Shown here: piece after piece, positions 22,121 to 32,972 of the stretch | Numbering within the stretch: position 1 is the first letter of the stretch | How the letters are laid out: each line of letters opens with the position of its first letter | NCBI GenBank assembly: GCA_030323885.1 | Contig: CM059193.1 | Coordinates: forward strand, 92,443,990 to 92,507,989 | DNA length: 64,000 nucleotides | Direction: 5' to 3' | Source of the DNA: Branchipolynoe longqiensis | Lineage: Eukaryota; Annelida; Polychaeta; Phyllodocida; Polynoidae | The notes under the pieces: model-generated | What the model saw: only the letters and a program-made list of their open reading frames with translations | The model's database searches: none | What the model was told of the DNA's origin: nothing | Made by a program: the position numbers and the translations under genes

Positions 22121-22847
22121 ATGATGTAGGTATGTGCGCATTGCAGGGTTTATCTGATTTTCGTTCCGGTCGAAATCTCGATTCCAGGCCGGAACGTGAT
22201 GGCAACCACTGGGTTTGAGCATGTGTTGCTCTTTGCTTTGCTGTAGGAAGACTCTTAGAGATATTAATGAGCAGTATTTTTCATCATGTAGATCAAATGT
22301 TCTTCTTCATCTGGGACCTCAAATCTCTTAGAAGAACTAGAAGTTTGATGAAAATTGCTCCGAATTCTTCTTTCTTTTATCAAAAACCTTTGCAAATCAC
22401 TAAATATTTAATATATTCTTTTTTTAAATTACCGTATTCATTTCCACATATCTGTGCATTACTCAATCTTCATGAAAATTGGCCAATAGGCATTTTGAGG
22501 ATGCACAGAATACGACATCAACAATTTCTTTATATTATTTTAGAAAGATTATATGGCTACCTACCATGATTAGGTTCCATGCGATCTCTTTCCATTCATA
22601 TGTTCCATTGAGATCAAATACATTCTAAAAGAATTCACAAATATCTACTTAAATATTGAGATAATTTATTTTAAATATATCCCACCTCTCTACTTATTAG
22701 ATAGATGGTCTGATTTTGAACAAGTATTCCCTTTTCCTAGAACCCAATTTTGTGTAATCTAAAGTGAAATTGACAATAATTTGAAATATGTATTTGTGCA
22801 ACTTTATCACTTTTATTCATAAATGACATTATAAATAACTTGGTTCA
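22121..22847. other. Unassigned AT-rich intronic sequence
   Basis: No coding or repeat signal recognised. A 100-codon frame at 22267-22569 has no domain. Confidence 0.45.
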
Positions 22848-23480
22848 GTAGGGGAGGTGCAACATAATCAATCAGTTGTTGTTAATATTCACATATGTAG
22901 TACTTTCAGCTAGAAACAAATCCACCTTAACAATTGTCATCAGTTGCACACATAAAAGTACAAAATTTGTTCTTGGTTAAAAATAAACAGACAAATTTGA
23001 TTCATTTATTTTAATACCCTATCATGGTTAATCTTATTGATTCAAATACTTTAGGCATGTAGTTTATTAGGAGTCCGTAGTTTTTGGTTCATTCATGCTC
23101 ATAGTTAAGATATATTCTCACCCATATCTTAACCTGTCTTCTTAAAGCATCAGTCACGTGCATTTCATGCTTATCTATCAATTAAAGACAATGTCAATGT
23201 GTTGAATACTTTGGATGCGTAGGGGAGGTGCAACATAGTTAGTTTTTTTGTTACATTAACTTATGTAGTACTTTCAGCCAGATACAAATCCACATTGTCA
23301 TCAGTTGCACACATAAAAAACCCACCTAATTTATTGATAGTTTAAACAAAATTTGGATTCATGTTCATGTATTACTTACTTTAGTACCCTATCATAGTTA
23401 ATCTAATTTATTCAAGGAATTTGGGCACATGGTTTCTTAGGAGCCAGCTGTTTTTGATTTATGCATAGTGAAAATAAATT
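22848..23480. repeat. Tandem duplication, unit about 368 bp
   Basis: GTAGGGGAGGTGCAACATA starts both copies (22850 and 23218). TAGTACTTTCAGC, ATCAGTTGCACACATAAAA and TACCCTATCAT recur at matching spacing. Confidence 0.85.
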
Positions 23481-23530
23481 CATCTACAAATAAGTCTTCT
23501 CAAACATTGGTCACATGCATTGCTTGCTTT

Positions 23531-23894
23531 AAAGTCAGTATGATGAATAACATCGTATATGGGTTGTTTTTCAGGTATGAGGAAACGATGCTGAGTGCAG
23601 CGCTTTGCCTGCTGGCTTCAGCACCAAAGGCCCATAGTGTGTTCTCAGGCATAGAGCCACTTGACATGGAAGAAAGTGAAGAAGCAGAAAGGTTAACATC
23701 TTACCATCATACGTTAAAGCAGTTGAATAAAACTTGTCATCCTGTCTCAATGCTAAATTTACCAAATTGAGATGTCTCAATCGCAATGTGATATTTTGGC
23801 TTTTAATTGGGCAGAATGTATATTAAAATGCTATGCATTAATTTGAAGTTTCCTTATTTGCCACTTCATCTAATATGTTACAAATTTGTCATTG
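23531..23894. repeat. Segmental duplication, copy 1 (carries exon 2)
   Basis: 364 bp nearly identical to 25254-25617, with only a few differences visible. The two copies flank 1.36 kb of unrelated repetitive DNA. Confidence 0.95.
23575..23691 (+). pseudogene. Transposase-like pseudogene, exon 2 (copy 1)
   Basis: Acceptor TTGTTTTTCAG, donor AAAG|GTTAAC, both good. Encodes YEETMLSAALCLLASAPKAH followed by an acidic stretch. The first base completes the Arg codon of exon 1. Confidence 0.55.
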
Positions 23895-23907
23895 TCCATG
23901 TTGCCGG

Positions 23908-24352
23908 AAGACACAGAGACACACAGAGAGACACATACATAGACACATACAGAGACACAGACAGAGACACATACACAGACAGAGACACAGACAGAGACAT
24001 ATTCAGAGACACATACAGAGACAAAGACAGAGACACACACACACACAGACACACACACATACCCACACAGACACACAGTGACACACACAGACACAGATAC
24101 ACAGAGACATACACACACAGACAGAGGCACACACAGAGACACAGACAGAGACACAGACAGAGACACATACAGAGACACATTCAGAGACAGAGACACAGAC
24201 AGGGACACAGGCAGAGACACATTCAGAGACACAGACACATTCAGAGACACAGACAGAGACACATACAGAGACACATTCAGAGACACAGACCGAGACACAC
24301 ACACAGACACACAGACAGAGACACACACACAGACACAGAGACACACACACAG
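23908..24352. repeat. GACACA/GAGACA satellite
   Basis: About 445 bp of GACACAGACAGAGACACATTC-like units. All six frames are open and give meaningless repeats. Confidence 0.95.
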
Positions 24353-24578
24353 CAACGTGCGAGCAACGTTCCTCCAACGCGCTTGTACGTCCTGCAAACG
24401 CGCCCGTAACGCGCTACGCAACACGTCGGCGCGCGTCGCCCAGCGCGCCGACGCGTTGATTCAGACCTACCTGTCACTCAAAGTGTACCGACGTGCCGGT
24501 AACGCGTTTATAACGCGTTTGTAACGCGTCTCGACGCTTCGTCCAAAAACCCAACACATTGCCACGCATTGTCCAACG
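24353..24578. other. CpG-rich segment with many ACGCG motifs
   Basis: GTAACGCG, AACGCGTT and CGCGCGTCG recur, unlike the AT-rich surroundings. Inverted pieces such as GCGCGCGTCG...CGACGCG suggest secondary structure. No gene. Confidence 0.6.
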
Positions 24579-25222
24579 CCGGTGTGGCAGTAAATCGCAA
24601 ACCCCTGGAAATTGCACACCCCGGGGTTTGCGATTTACTAGGAAATCACAAACCCCCCTGGAAATCGCAAACCCCCCTTTGTTTTGGGACAGATTCGGGC
24701 CAAATCTATTCAATGCGACCATATTTAACAGAATTATATACTCAAATCGTGAAATTTCATTAAATTAACCCTAAATTCGAAGCGTTATTAAGGCTACCGC
24801 CGCATTGGCGGCGATATTAATCGCCGAACGTAATGTAAACAAATCCCCGCCGCATCGACGTCGCGTTCCATACTGGCGGCGGCGGCGATTTGTTTACTTT
24901 ACGTTCGTCGATTCGAAAATATAACTAGTAATATCGCCGCCAATGCGGCGGTAGCCTTAATAACGCGTCGAATTTAGGGTTAAATTGGTAGCCAAATAAG
25001 TGAAATTTGACCAATTTAACCCTAAATTCGACGAACGTAAAGTAAACAAATCGCCGCCGCCGCCGCATGGGGGGTTTGCAATCTCCAGGGGGGATATGCG
25101 ATTTCCTTAGGAAATCACAAAGCCCCCCATGCCCATATATGGCATGGGGGTTTGCGATTTCCTAGGAAATCACAAGTGGGGGTTTGCGATTTACAGGGTT
25201 TGCGATTTCCTGCTACACCGGG
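24579..25222. mobile_element. Foldback element with CCGGTGTGG end and GAAATCGCAAACCCC arms
   Basis: Left terminus CCGGTGTGGCAGTAAATCGC, right terminus reverse complement CCCGGTGTAGCAGGAAATCG. The arms are arrays of AAATCGCAAACCCCC in both orientations. The core contains a long palindrome (GGCTACCGCCGCATTGGCGG and its complement) and a segment (about 24700-24845) related to 770-905. CCAAC may be a target duplication on either side. Confidence 0.8.
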
Positions 25223-25253
25223 CCAACACGTCGTAGTGTGACTGCTCCATTAT

Positions 25254-25617
25254 AAAGTCAGTATGATGAATAACATCGTATATGGGTTGTTTTTGAGGTA
25301 TGAGGAAACGATGCTGAGTGCAGCGCTTTGCCTGCTGGCTTCAGCACCAAAGGCCCATAGTGTGTTCTCAGGCATAGAGCCACTTGACATGGAAGAAAGT
25401 GAAGAAGCAGAAAGGTTAACATCTTACCATCATACGTTAAAGCAGTTGAATAAAACTTGTCATCCTGTCTCAATGCTAAATTTACCAAATTGAGATGTCT
25501 CAATCGCAATGTGATATTTTGGCTTTTAATTGGGCAGAATGTATAATAAAATGCTATGCATTAATTTGAAGTTTCCTTATTTGCCACTTCATCTAATATG
25601 TTACAAATTTGTCATTA
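25254..25617. repeat. Segmental duplication, copy 2 (carries a second exon 2)
   Basis: See 23531-23894. In this copy the base before the acceptor AG is G rather than C (GAG instead of CAG), a weak splice site. Confidence 0.95.
25298..25414 (+). pseudogene. Transposase-like pseudogene, duplicated exon 2
   Basis: Same coding sequence as 23575-23691, with the acceptor weakened to TTTTTGAG. Probably skipped if the locus is transcribed. Confidence 0.5.
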
Positions 25618-25726
25618 TGGGACAATAATGTCATTTTTGGTAAAAAAAAGCCATAACTATGTCTTACAATCTTTATTTTGACACTGGTTCTTTGAAGAAC
25701 AAACATTCCTATGTGCCATTCACTAG

Positions 25727-25883
25727 AAGCAATGGACGAAAGTGACCATGTTGAGTGCGGTGAGGATGAAGGTGAACAGGTTGAGGAAATTGAAGAAGAG
25801 AATGATGAGAAAAATCTATCATGATACATACCGAGTGAAAAGTCCATGAATGGGCATACTGAGGAAACCCATGAAAATGACAA
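25727..25883 (+). pseudogene. Transposase-like pseudogene, acidic exon
   Basis: Acceptor TTCACTAG, donor ACAA|GTAGGG. The acidic frame (AMDESDHVECGEDEGEQVEE) runs into a TGA after NLS, then resumes as YIPSEKSMNG. The phase does not join exon 2 exactly, so a small indel or missing exon is likely. Its 3' phase joins the next exon correctly. Confidence 0.45.
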
Positions 25884-26009
25884 GTAGGGCATCACACATT
25901 AAAAATAAGATGCTACCAACATATTGTTTTCTGACATTAAAAATTCTGAAACTTAATTATTTGATTTTTAACCAGATGGCTGACTACTCTATGTCATGTG
26001 GCAGGCCAT

Positions 26010-26120
26010 GAGATTCAAACACTCGGTCAAACCCTGGTCGAGTCAAACCAATGACTTGAAAATATATGCTTCTCACTACTGGCACTGGCACTCTGCATTA
26101 CTAAGATAGGGTAAAGGGCA
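26010..26120 (+). mobile_element. tRNA-SINE fragment
   Basis: Contains CTGGTCGAGTCAAACCAATGACTTGAAAAT and CATTACTAAGATAGGG, matching the head-to-body region of the 18541 SINE family. Confidence 0.75.
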
Positions 26121-26124
26121 CTAT

Positions 26125-26262
26125 AATTTACTAAGGCGGAGACATCAGTCGGTTATAGTCAATTTTCTTTTCTTTATTTTTCATCATGGGTCATCAAGCC
26201 ATTCAGCGAATCAAACGGCACCACCCTTTCATCAAGTCACTTCCCTGCAGTCTCAATGATCT
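26125..26262. repeat. Split direct repeat B2
   Basis: Matches 26611-26756 (AATTTACTAAGG...TCTCAATGATCT). Confidence 0.85.
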
Positions 26263-26329
26263 GGCCAGGCAGGAGTTGAACCCTCAGCCATACCGAGTTC
26301 TAATTTTTCAGCGGTATGGGTGGGTTGGT

Positions 26330-26614
26330 GAAGATCGGTGGTTAGATGCGGTGATGGCGGTGGCTGGATCGGTTGTGCGAGCTGGTCAGTCGGTCATTAG
26401 GTCACGTGATGGTTTTTGGCAGGAAAGTTCAAACGTCGGCATCGCCCGGTAGCCTGCGGTTCTCTCAAGTTACTACAGGGGGTGTCACCATAGTTCGGTG
26501 GTCACTGGGGTAGTGTGGGTTCGATCCTCCAGGTGGCAGCAAGATTCGGATCAGTGTTATCGGGTGGTTGCTCTCCGCCCATAAAGTACCCATGTTAAAT
26601 ATAACATGCACAAT
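26330..26614. repeat. Split direct repeat A2
   Basis: Matches 30472-30756 (GAAGATCGGTGGTTAGATGC...AAATATAACATGCACAAT), about 90% alike by eye. Confidence 0.9.
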
Positions 26615-26756
26615 TTACTAAGGTGGAGACATCATTCGGTTGTAGTGGATTTAATTTTTTTAATTTTTCGTCATGGGTCATTCATTATCAAGCCATTCAG
26701 CGAATCAACCGGAACCACCCTTTCATCGAGTCACTTCCCTGCTGTCTCAATGATCT
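26611..26756. repeat. Split direct repeat B1
   Basis: Abuts A2 directly, with only a few bases shared at the junction, and borders the truncated RT. Confidence 0.85.
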
Positions 26757-26789
26757 CTTCAGTTCGCTTGCGACATCGTGCTTTCCGGT

Positions 26790-28031
26790 GTGGGGGGGGG
26801 GTCGCGTAGGCAAGCAAGAATCCTAGACATGAATCGTCTGGCAGGCTCAACATATTTGGCAATGTGCTGGAGCCTGCCGACGAGTCTCTGGAGCTGCTTG
26901 CGGACACTTTCGTCCTCGTAATCCATTCTTGGCACTCGTCCAGGATTTCGCGCAGTTTGACCTGTGTGATGGTGACGGTCATCGAGGTGGCTGATATATA
27001 GAATCCAAGCCACTGAATGTCCTTGGTCATGGGTTGACATTTCGAAGGCGAGAGTGCCAGTCCGAGCTGGTCAGTGATTATGATGAAGTCACTGTATGCT
27101 TCATCTGCGGACTGTTTGTCAGGTGCCACACCCACAAAGTCGTCCAGATAGCAGTGGATGTCATGGCCTTTCTTGCGGAGTAGATACACCACCGCCTTGG
27201 TGGTCCTGGCGCAGGCCATGGAGTATGTCCTGCAGCCGAAGGGGGTGCGATGTCAGTGTAGTGCCCCCCCCGCCCCCCACGGTGATGCCAAGTAATTGAG
27301 TGGATAGCGGGCAGGCCCTGAGATGCTTGTAGGCTCGTGTAAGGTCGGTGCACCAGAGGAAACAGCCAGGGCCCAGCCTCACCACCTGCATTTATTATGT
27401 TATGGAGCGAGTAGGAGCTGGGCTTGCCCTGGTAGAACCCCCTCCGTATCCCCGTGTTGACGCTCGCACTGCGAGGCCAGCTGAGGTCAACGATGACGCG
27501 CCTGTCATCTGTGTTCTTCTTGGGGCGCGTCATCATTGGGCTGGTCTGCGACCATGGGGTGAAGGGGGGTTCGTCAAAGGGACCGAGCAGGGCTCCGTAC
27601 CCAATCTCAACGTTAACATAGTTCTCGATGTAGCTGGCGTGTGAGGGGTCTTCTTTATGGTTGGTGAGTGTGGTAGTCAGTGGTGTGCTGGCGGTGTAAT
27701 CGACCGTCCAGCCAAACTCAAGGTAGTCGACTACTTTCCGGTCATGGTATCCAGTCAGCATGCATCTCCAGGCTTTGACTTTTAGGCCTGATGGGATAGG
27801 AACCTTCGCCCTCATGTGGTTGGGAAGGGCAGTTCGTCTAATAGTGTCGTATATCACTTTGTAGTCACTGTGTCTTCCCCAGACACCGAGGATTGGGTGG
27901 GGCCAGAAGCTGTCAAGTATTGGCCTATATGCTATTGGGGTGAGTGGTGGGTGTGTCTCCCAGTGTCCATCAGTGTCGCCCCGGTGACTGTGTCGGGTTT
28001 TCCATAACCGCCTTGGTCTGTGGTCTGGCAT
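26790..28031 (-). pseudogene. Ngaro-like reverse transcriptase (frameshifted, RNase H missing)
   Basis: Minus-strand reading: GYHDRKVVDYLEFGW, then NVEIGYGALLGPFDEPPF, MMTRPKKNTDDRRVIVDLSW (RT fingers), and LWCTDLTRAYKHL with its catalytic Asp. Next come MACARTTKAVVYLLRKKG and the active-site box YLDDFVGVAP near 27140. The end is YISATSMTVTITQVKLREIL. Frame breaks occur at about 27400 and at the C-run near 27265. Sequence stops after the RT core, with no RNase H. Confidence 0.8.
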
Positions 28032-28050
28032 GAGGCAGTGTCGATCTCAC

Positions 28051-30452
28051 CTAGTGGGCTGTGGGTGCTTGTTGTGGCGTGGTGTGCTGCCCTGGGCTGC
28101 ATTGCATCATCGTCATGTATGCGTCGTCTGCTGGGGGTGGGCGTGTCGTGAGCTGTTGTTGCTGTGCTGTCATGGTGGTTGTATCGGCCATCTTGTGTGA
28201 CATCACTGGCGGGTCCCCAGTCGGGGATAGCCGGTCATTCAGCCATGTTGGATTTCCCTCCCTGGTGGCGCCACCTGGCATATTATCTCTGACACTCGTG
28301 ACTCCTGCACCGGGGGGGTGAGGGGTGCCGCCATCTTGAATGATGTCATGGGCCGGAGCTCCAGGGAGGAAAACCCCGGTGGGGGGCCAGGAGGAAGCCT
28401 CTCCACCAGTCGGGCTGCCTTGGGTGATATTGGGGTCATGTGCGTCTCCCGTGGAGGGGTGGCTATCTTGTGTGGTGTGGGCCCCTCCTGGGTCACATTG
28501 GCGGGCTCCGTCGGGTGGTGATCTTGGAATTTGACCTTTGGGGCCATCGCCCGCTATGTCACTGTCACTACCCATACCACTTACTGGCCATACATGACAA
28601 ATTTTATAAACACGAGTTGGGACTTTTCTTGTAGTGGTATTGTCATTATCAGTGTGTTGGTAGTGATGTTTGTCAGTTACGGCCCGCCTGGTAATTTCAC
28701 GGGCGCAAGCCGTGATTTGGGCAGGGGTATCACAGTTTGTTATAACATTATGCTCGTCGGAGATTATGTTCTAGCAATCATCATCACATACCATGTTGTC
28801 GTCTATTTTGCCGTAGTGGTTGTGATCGGGCTCCAAGCTTGCTTTGTTGATATGTTCCGTGGAGCCACCGATCAAAAACCCTGGCCATCTTGGTTGGTGC
28901 TGGAGCTGGTTGACTGGCCACTTTTCTTGTCGAAGAACTGCTTTTTTGCTCTTACAGTCCTTCTCACTGCGCATGTTGGCGTGGCAATATTTGTTTGCGC
29001 ACCACGCCCAGACATGCGCCTTTTTGTTCTGGAGATCACCGTGTGTCGCCGAGAAACCACAGTCGGTACCCCAATTCCAGGGGTGTCATGGCTTGCTGTC
29101 CGTGTCCCGGTTAAACTCCTGCCTGGTGTCCATGTTTGTTCCTCCATTGTTGCTGGTGTGTCCAGTCTTGGCTGTGTTGCTGTAGTTGCATGGGGGGTTG
29201 GTCGCCCGCTGTTGCTGCCGTGTGCCCAGGCGGGTACCGACCGTGTACGCATCCCTCTGGGCGTCTTTGATGGCATACTGGTCCGCCCACCCATACGGCA
29301 GGTGGCCATCGTCAATCATTGAGAGAATGCGTTCACTCTACAGCTGGCACGTGGGCCATTCCCACTCGCACGCCATGGATAGAATTTCATGAATATGCTC
29401 CCATACGGGGATGTTCCATGAGGCAGGCAACCCCACCACTTTGGTCATCATACAGAGTGCAGCCAGGTATTCGGCCCACGTGGCCTCACCATGTGCGACC
29501 TTCTCCCTCTTTTCATCACCACGCACAACAAATAAATGGGGTAACAGAGCAGATTTACCTCGATTTTGACAATCGCTGTTCCAGCGGCGGTGAGTATTTC
29601 ATTGATGGCGTCGGATTGTACAATTTCTGGTGCATCCCCGTTGAGACGTGCTGACTGCGTGCGTGCGGTAATGTGTGGAAATGTGTCGGTGTCACGGTAG
29701 AAGTCCCGGTATTGTTCATCGTATGTGAGCTGCCTGCCCATGTGCGCATCCTCCCGATGTATCCTCCTTGGTGTGGCCAGTGTTATGTATCCAAGGGAGT
29801 AGTCACGGTGATGTCATGACCAGGGCATGCTGGGTAAGAGTGGAGTAAATAAACAGTTCCATCATACAGCTCACGGTGTCAACACGTTCATTATAAATTT
29901 ATATGGTGTCAGATGTGGGGTTTCAATCCGGTTAGAGCCATACCGTCCAGTTCCCCCTACAAATCTGACACCATGTAATGGCCTGTAAGCACGTAGTTCC
30001 GACGTGTTCGGGTGTATCATCTGTGCGAACGGCTGGTTGTCAGCGTCCGAGGGTGGTGTCACTGTCACCATCCACTTTCACAGTGTCGTGGTGCTCTCGG
30101 CTTGCGTCTTTGTCTCCAGGGCTTCCATCCTGGATGTCATCTTCGATTGAAATAACTGCATCTCCTCGGCCATTGCTAGCTGCATGGCCTTGATAATGGC
30201 GTCGGCCGGTGTGGGTACCCCAGCCGCATGTGTCGGCGTCGGTGTTGCCGCCGGCATCGGTGTAGCAGTGGGCGGTAGAGAGTGCTCCTGTGCCGCTGTC
30301 TTGCGCCTCTGTTGGTGTTGCAGGTCATCATCCGTTTCTTCGTCGGATACTTCCACCCACTCACTAGCTTTCCTGGGGCGTCCCCTCGTCTTTCGCGAGT
30401 TCATTTGCTTGTGGGCGGTGAATTTCTTGCTGGATTTTTTGGCGGGCGGCAT
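28051..30452 (-). pseudogene. Ngaro-like gag region (multiply frameshifted)
   Basis: The N-terminal piece 30452-30078 is basic then acidic (KKSSKKFTAHKQMNSRKTRG, WVEVSDEETDDDL) with a coiled-coil-like stretch ending before TTL. The middle piece (about 29740-29090) has EYLAALCMMTKVVGLPASWN and LPYGWADQYAIKDAQRDAY. A Cys/His region follows near 28960-29080 (WCANKYCHANM, SEKDC), resembling the knuckle domain of Ngaro gag, with ILRQEKWPV-like flank. A Pro-rich 174-codon frame (28575-28051) links gag to RT. Each piece is in a different frame, so the gene is dead. Confidence 0.65.
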
Positions 30453-30471
30453 GTTGAATCCATCGGTGATA

Positions 30472-30756
30472 GAAGATCGGTGGTTAGATGCGGCGATGTT
30501 GGTGGCTGGATCGGTTGAGCGAGCTGGTCAGTCGGTCGTTAGGTCACATGATGGTTTTTGGCGGAAAAGTTCAAACGTTGGTGTCACCCGGTGGCCTGCG
30601 GTTCTCTCAAGTTACTACAGGGGGCACCACCGTAGATCGGTGGCCACTGCGATAGTGTGGGTTCGTTCCGCCTGTTGGTGGCAAGGTTCGGATCAGTGTT
30701 ATCGGGTGGTTGGTCTCCGCCCGTAAATTGCCCATGTTAAATATAACATACACAAT
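30472..30756. repeat. Split direct repeat A1 (element 5' end)
   Basis: Direct repeat of 26330-26614. The gag frame starts 20 bp beyond its inner edge, at 30452. Confidence 0.9.
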
Positions 30757-30929
30757 GAGGAAGACCAATCATCTACGACTGAAATTTTATCCACTTTTGT
30801 GGTGAAATATGTATGCATTTGAGTCATTTGCTCAAAATATGTGTGTTTAAGTACTACAATCAAATCTCTAAAAGAAGAAAAAAGACAGAAGAAACAGATT
30901 ACCAATAAAATGCATTTAATTTTTTACAG

Positions 30930-31188
30930 ATGGTTCAATGTGGAGAATCTGGAACAGCTGTCAGATGAAACCTTGGTCCATAATTTGTCATGGGGATCAG
31001 AAGAGGCACCAACACTTCCAAGTACAAATGGAATCTTGCCAAAGGATGTAGTTCGGGAACGAGGGTGCATCGCATACGAGAGTAGCCTATTGGAATTAAC
31101 GGAGATGAGCATTACAAATTGTAAGATGTGTGGAGCACAATTGGCTGTAGAAGTCACCACACATGGTACTTCATTTTATTTAAATTGG
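30930..31188 (+). pseudogene. Transposase-like pseudogene, exon with CxxC motif
   Basis: Acceptor TTTTTTACAG, donor TTGG|GTAAGC. Encodes about 86 residues, fully open: WFNVENLEQLSDETLVHNLS, then RGCIAYESSLLELTEM and NCKMCGAQLAVEVTTHG. The CxxC could be half of a zinc site. Joins the next exon in phase. Confidence 0.55.
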
Positions 31189-31500
31189 GTAAGCCTTTTT
31201 CTTTTATTTGCCATATGATTTGTTGTAAGCAGAAATTTATTTGAAGAGTACATACCTCCAATATTAGAGTTGAAAGGCCAGAGTTTGACATTTTTTACAT
31301 TAACATATATGTGCTAATTTTAGCACTATTGCCACAAGACTTAATAATATTTCAGCAAAGTGCACTTTTTTATTTATATTATACCTGCTCATGTTGATGA
31401 AAATGTTGATTAAATCCAGTGACAGAGTGTTGAGAATGAACCCAATATGCTGTGCTCAAGCTCCCATTGTAAATGTAATTTGCTATTCTATGCTTTACAG

Positions 31501-31775
31501 AAGTCCAGTAAAGGGCACCACTGGATGTCCCAGCCTCGACTGTCTAGGAAGGGGGTTTGCTGGGAGACTTTATGTTGTGCAGCAAGATAATTCTTAGTGT
31601 CAACAATTTGACCAAAATAGCTCTTCTTAAATTTTGGAATATTGCCACACCCAGCCTGTCAACATATGACCGGCTTTAGAGCACTTGTGCAATTCCGGCC
31701 ATAAATGACTACTGGTATAGCTCTACCAGCAAGAACTACAGAGTCAGTTCAAGGATATTCCAGTTGTTGTGGCAG
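31501..31775 (+). pseudogene. Transposase-like pseudogene, exon with two frameshifts and a stop
   Basis: Acceptor ATGCTTTACAG, donor GGCAG|GTTTG. Begins KSSKGHHWMSQPRLSRKG. A missing base in the G run at 31551-31555 then shifts the frame to GDFMLCSKIILS and WNIATPSLSTYDRL. TAG at 31677-31679 follows, then CAIPAINDYWY. A second shift leads to FKDIPVVVA at the donor. Confidence 0.6.
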
Positions 31776-32275
31776 GTTTGTAGATGTTAATATGTTCCAC
31801 TCAATACATTAATGGCTTTCCAATGATATATATCATTCAAATAGTAATGATTATCAGTATTTTATTAACTTTCCTTTAAAAAATGTTATTAGATTGAATA
31901 ATTCAAGCCAAATCTGTCATCTATCTGTTAGTCCTTATTATGTAACCTTAATCATAATCATCCACAACAGTATAGATTGTTTTAATTATTTTATTGTCAT
32001 TAAAAACGTTTCAGTCTGCCATTCATGACTGGTTATGTAACAATCAATTGCCAACAGAGTTATGGTCCTACATTTAAATGAAATGGCTATAAAATAATCT
32101 CCAATACTTAATAGGTTGGTGCCGCCCACCTCAATTGTGGTATTTGCGGACAAAGAATAATTTGTTAAGAACAAGCGATTCATTTTTAAATTGTTAAGTA
32201 AATTACAATAGCTTTTAGTAATAATTTAACAATATAAATATATCCCTAAATCAAGTATTTTCCCATATTTTCTAG
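31776..32275. other. Intron-like AT-rich sequence
   Basis: Between two pseudogene exons. About 11 codons expected between VVVAG and the next exon are not recognisable here. Confidence 0.45.
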
Positions 32276-32486
32276 GTATTGGTAAAGTTCCTCACATATA
32301 CCCTGATGGAACATGACAGCTACACAATCCTGGAGCTGCAAGTAGTGGTCAAGAGAGAAGTGGGAGGCAAATCAACCAATATGGAGAAGGTTGGACTTGT
32401 GAAGTGTTTGGCAGCAGTTGAGAACGCCGGTATAACAATCACAGAATTGGTGACAGATGCCCACCGACGAATTACTTGATGGATGC
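32276..32486 (+). pseudogene. Transposase-like pseudogene, TDxH exon
   Basis: Acceptor TTTTCTAG, donor ATGC|GTAAGA. Encodes KFLTYTLMEHDSYTILELQV, REVGGKSTNMEKVGLVKCL and ITITELVTDAHRRIT. A stop or one-base shift follows just before the donor. The acidic positions in TDAH could correspond to an RNase H-like catalytic site. Confidence 0.6.
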
Positions 32487-32896
32487 GTAAGAACTTCTTA
32501 CACTGCATCACTTTGAAATATAAAATTCCAAATTGATTATAAGGGTATCCAAAGAATTAGCAACTGCTATACTAAAATGAAACATGAAAAACTTATTTTT
32601 GTCTTAGAAAAATAAGACTATAGGTTAGTAGTTGAGCTGCAGTTAATGTTTTTACTTACCATAAAATTAACCCATTTTGGGTTACAGATATCAGGTTTAT
32701 AAAACCATTTGGTTATTAGTTGTCACAAGGAAATACCAAATTGAATAGGAAGATCATGCAACTCTTTAAATTATACTTCTAAAGCTCTTAGAGGTTACCA
32801 TTAGGTGTAGTCACCAAAATAATACGAAAAAATGCTAATGTGTATCCTTCAATGCTGAACTCTACTTAACTTTTACTATGATATTATAACTTGTAG

Positions 32897-32972
32897 GCAC
32901 TGAACAATCAGGAATCATCCATCAGTGGGATGTATGGCATCTGCAAAGAATCTGCCGAAACATCTCAACAAT
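32897..32972 (+). pseudogene. Transposase-like pseudogene, HQxDVWH exon
   Basis: Acceptor ACTTGTAG, donor CAAT|GTAAGA. Reads GIIHQWDVWHL, then a one-base deletion moves to the AKNLPKHLNN frame. Confidence 0.55.

Larger units (their letters stand above)
26125..30756 (-). mobile_element. Ngaro-like tyrosine-recombinase retrotransposon, internally deleted
   Basis: Minus-strand gag and RT are flanked by split direct repeats. Repeat A occurs at 30472-30756 and 26330-26614. Repeat B occurs at 26611-26756 and 26125-26262. Read in element orientation the order is A1, coding, B1, A2, B2, the Ngaro/PAT arrangement. Coding sequence ends abruptly after the RT core near 26790, next to B1. RNase H and recombinase are therefore deleted, and the copy would depend on a helper. 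It lies in an intron of the transposase-like pseudogene. Confidence 0.82.

Noticed and set aside
28531..29322. 263-codon plus-strand ORF with hydrophobic stretches, looking like a membrane protein
   Set aside because: It lies antisense to the Ngaro-like gag region, where minus-strand pieces show recognisable gag motifs. It is most likely a shadow frame.
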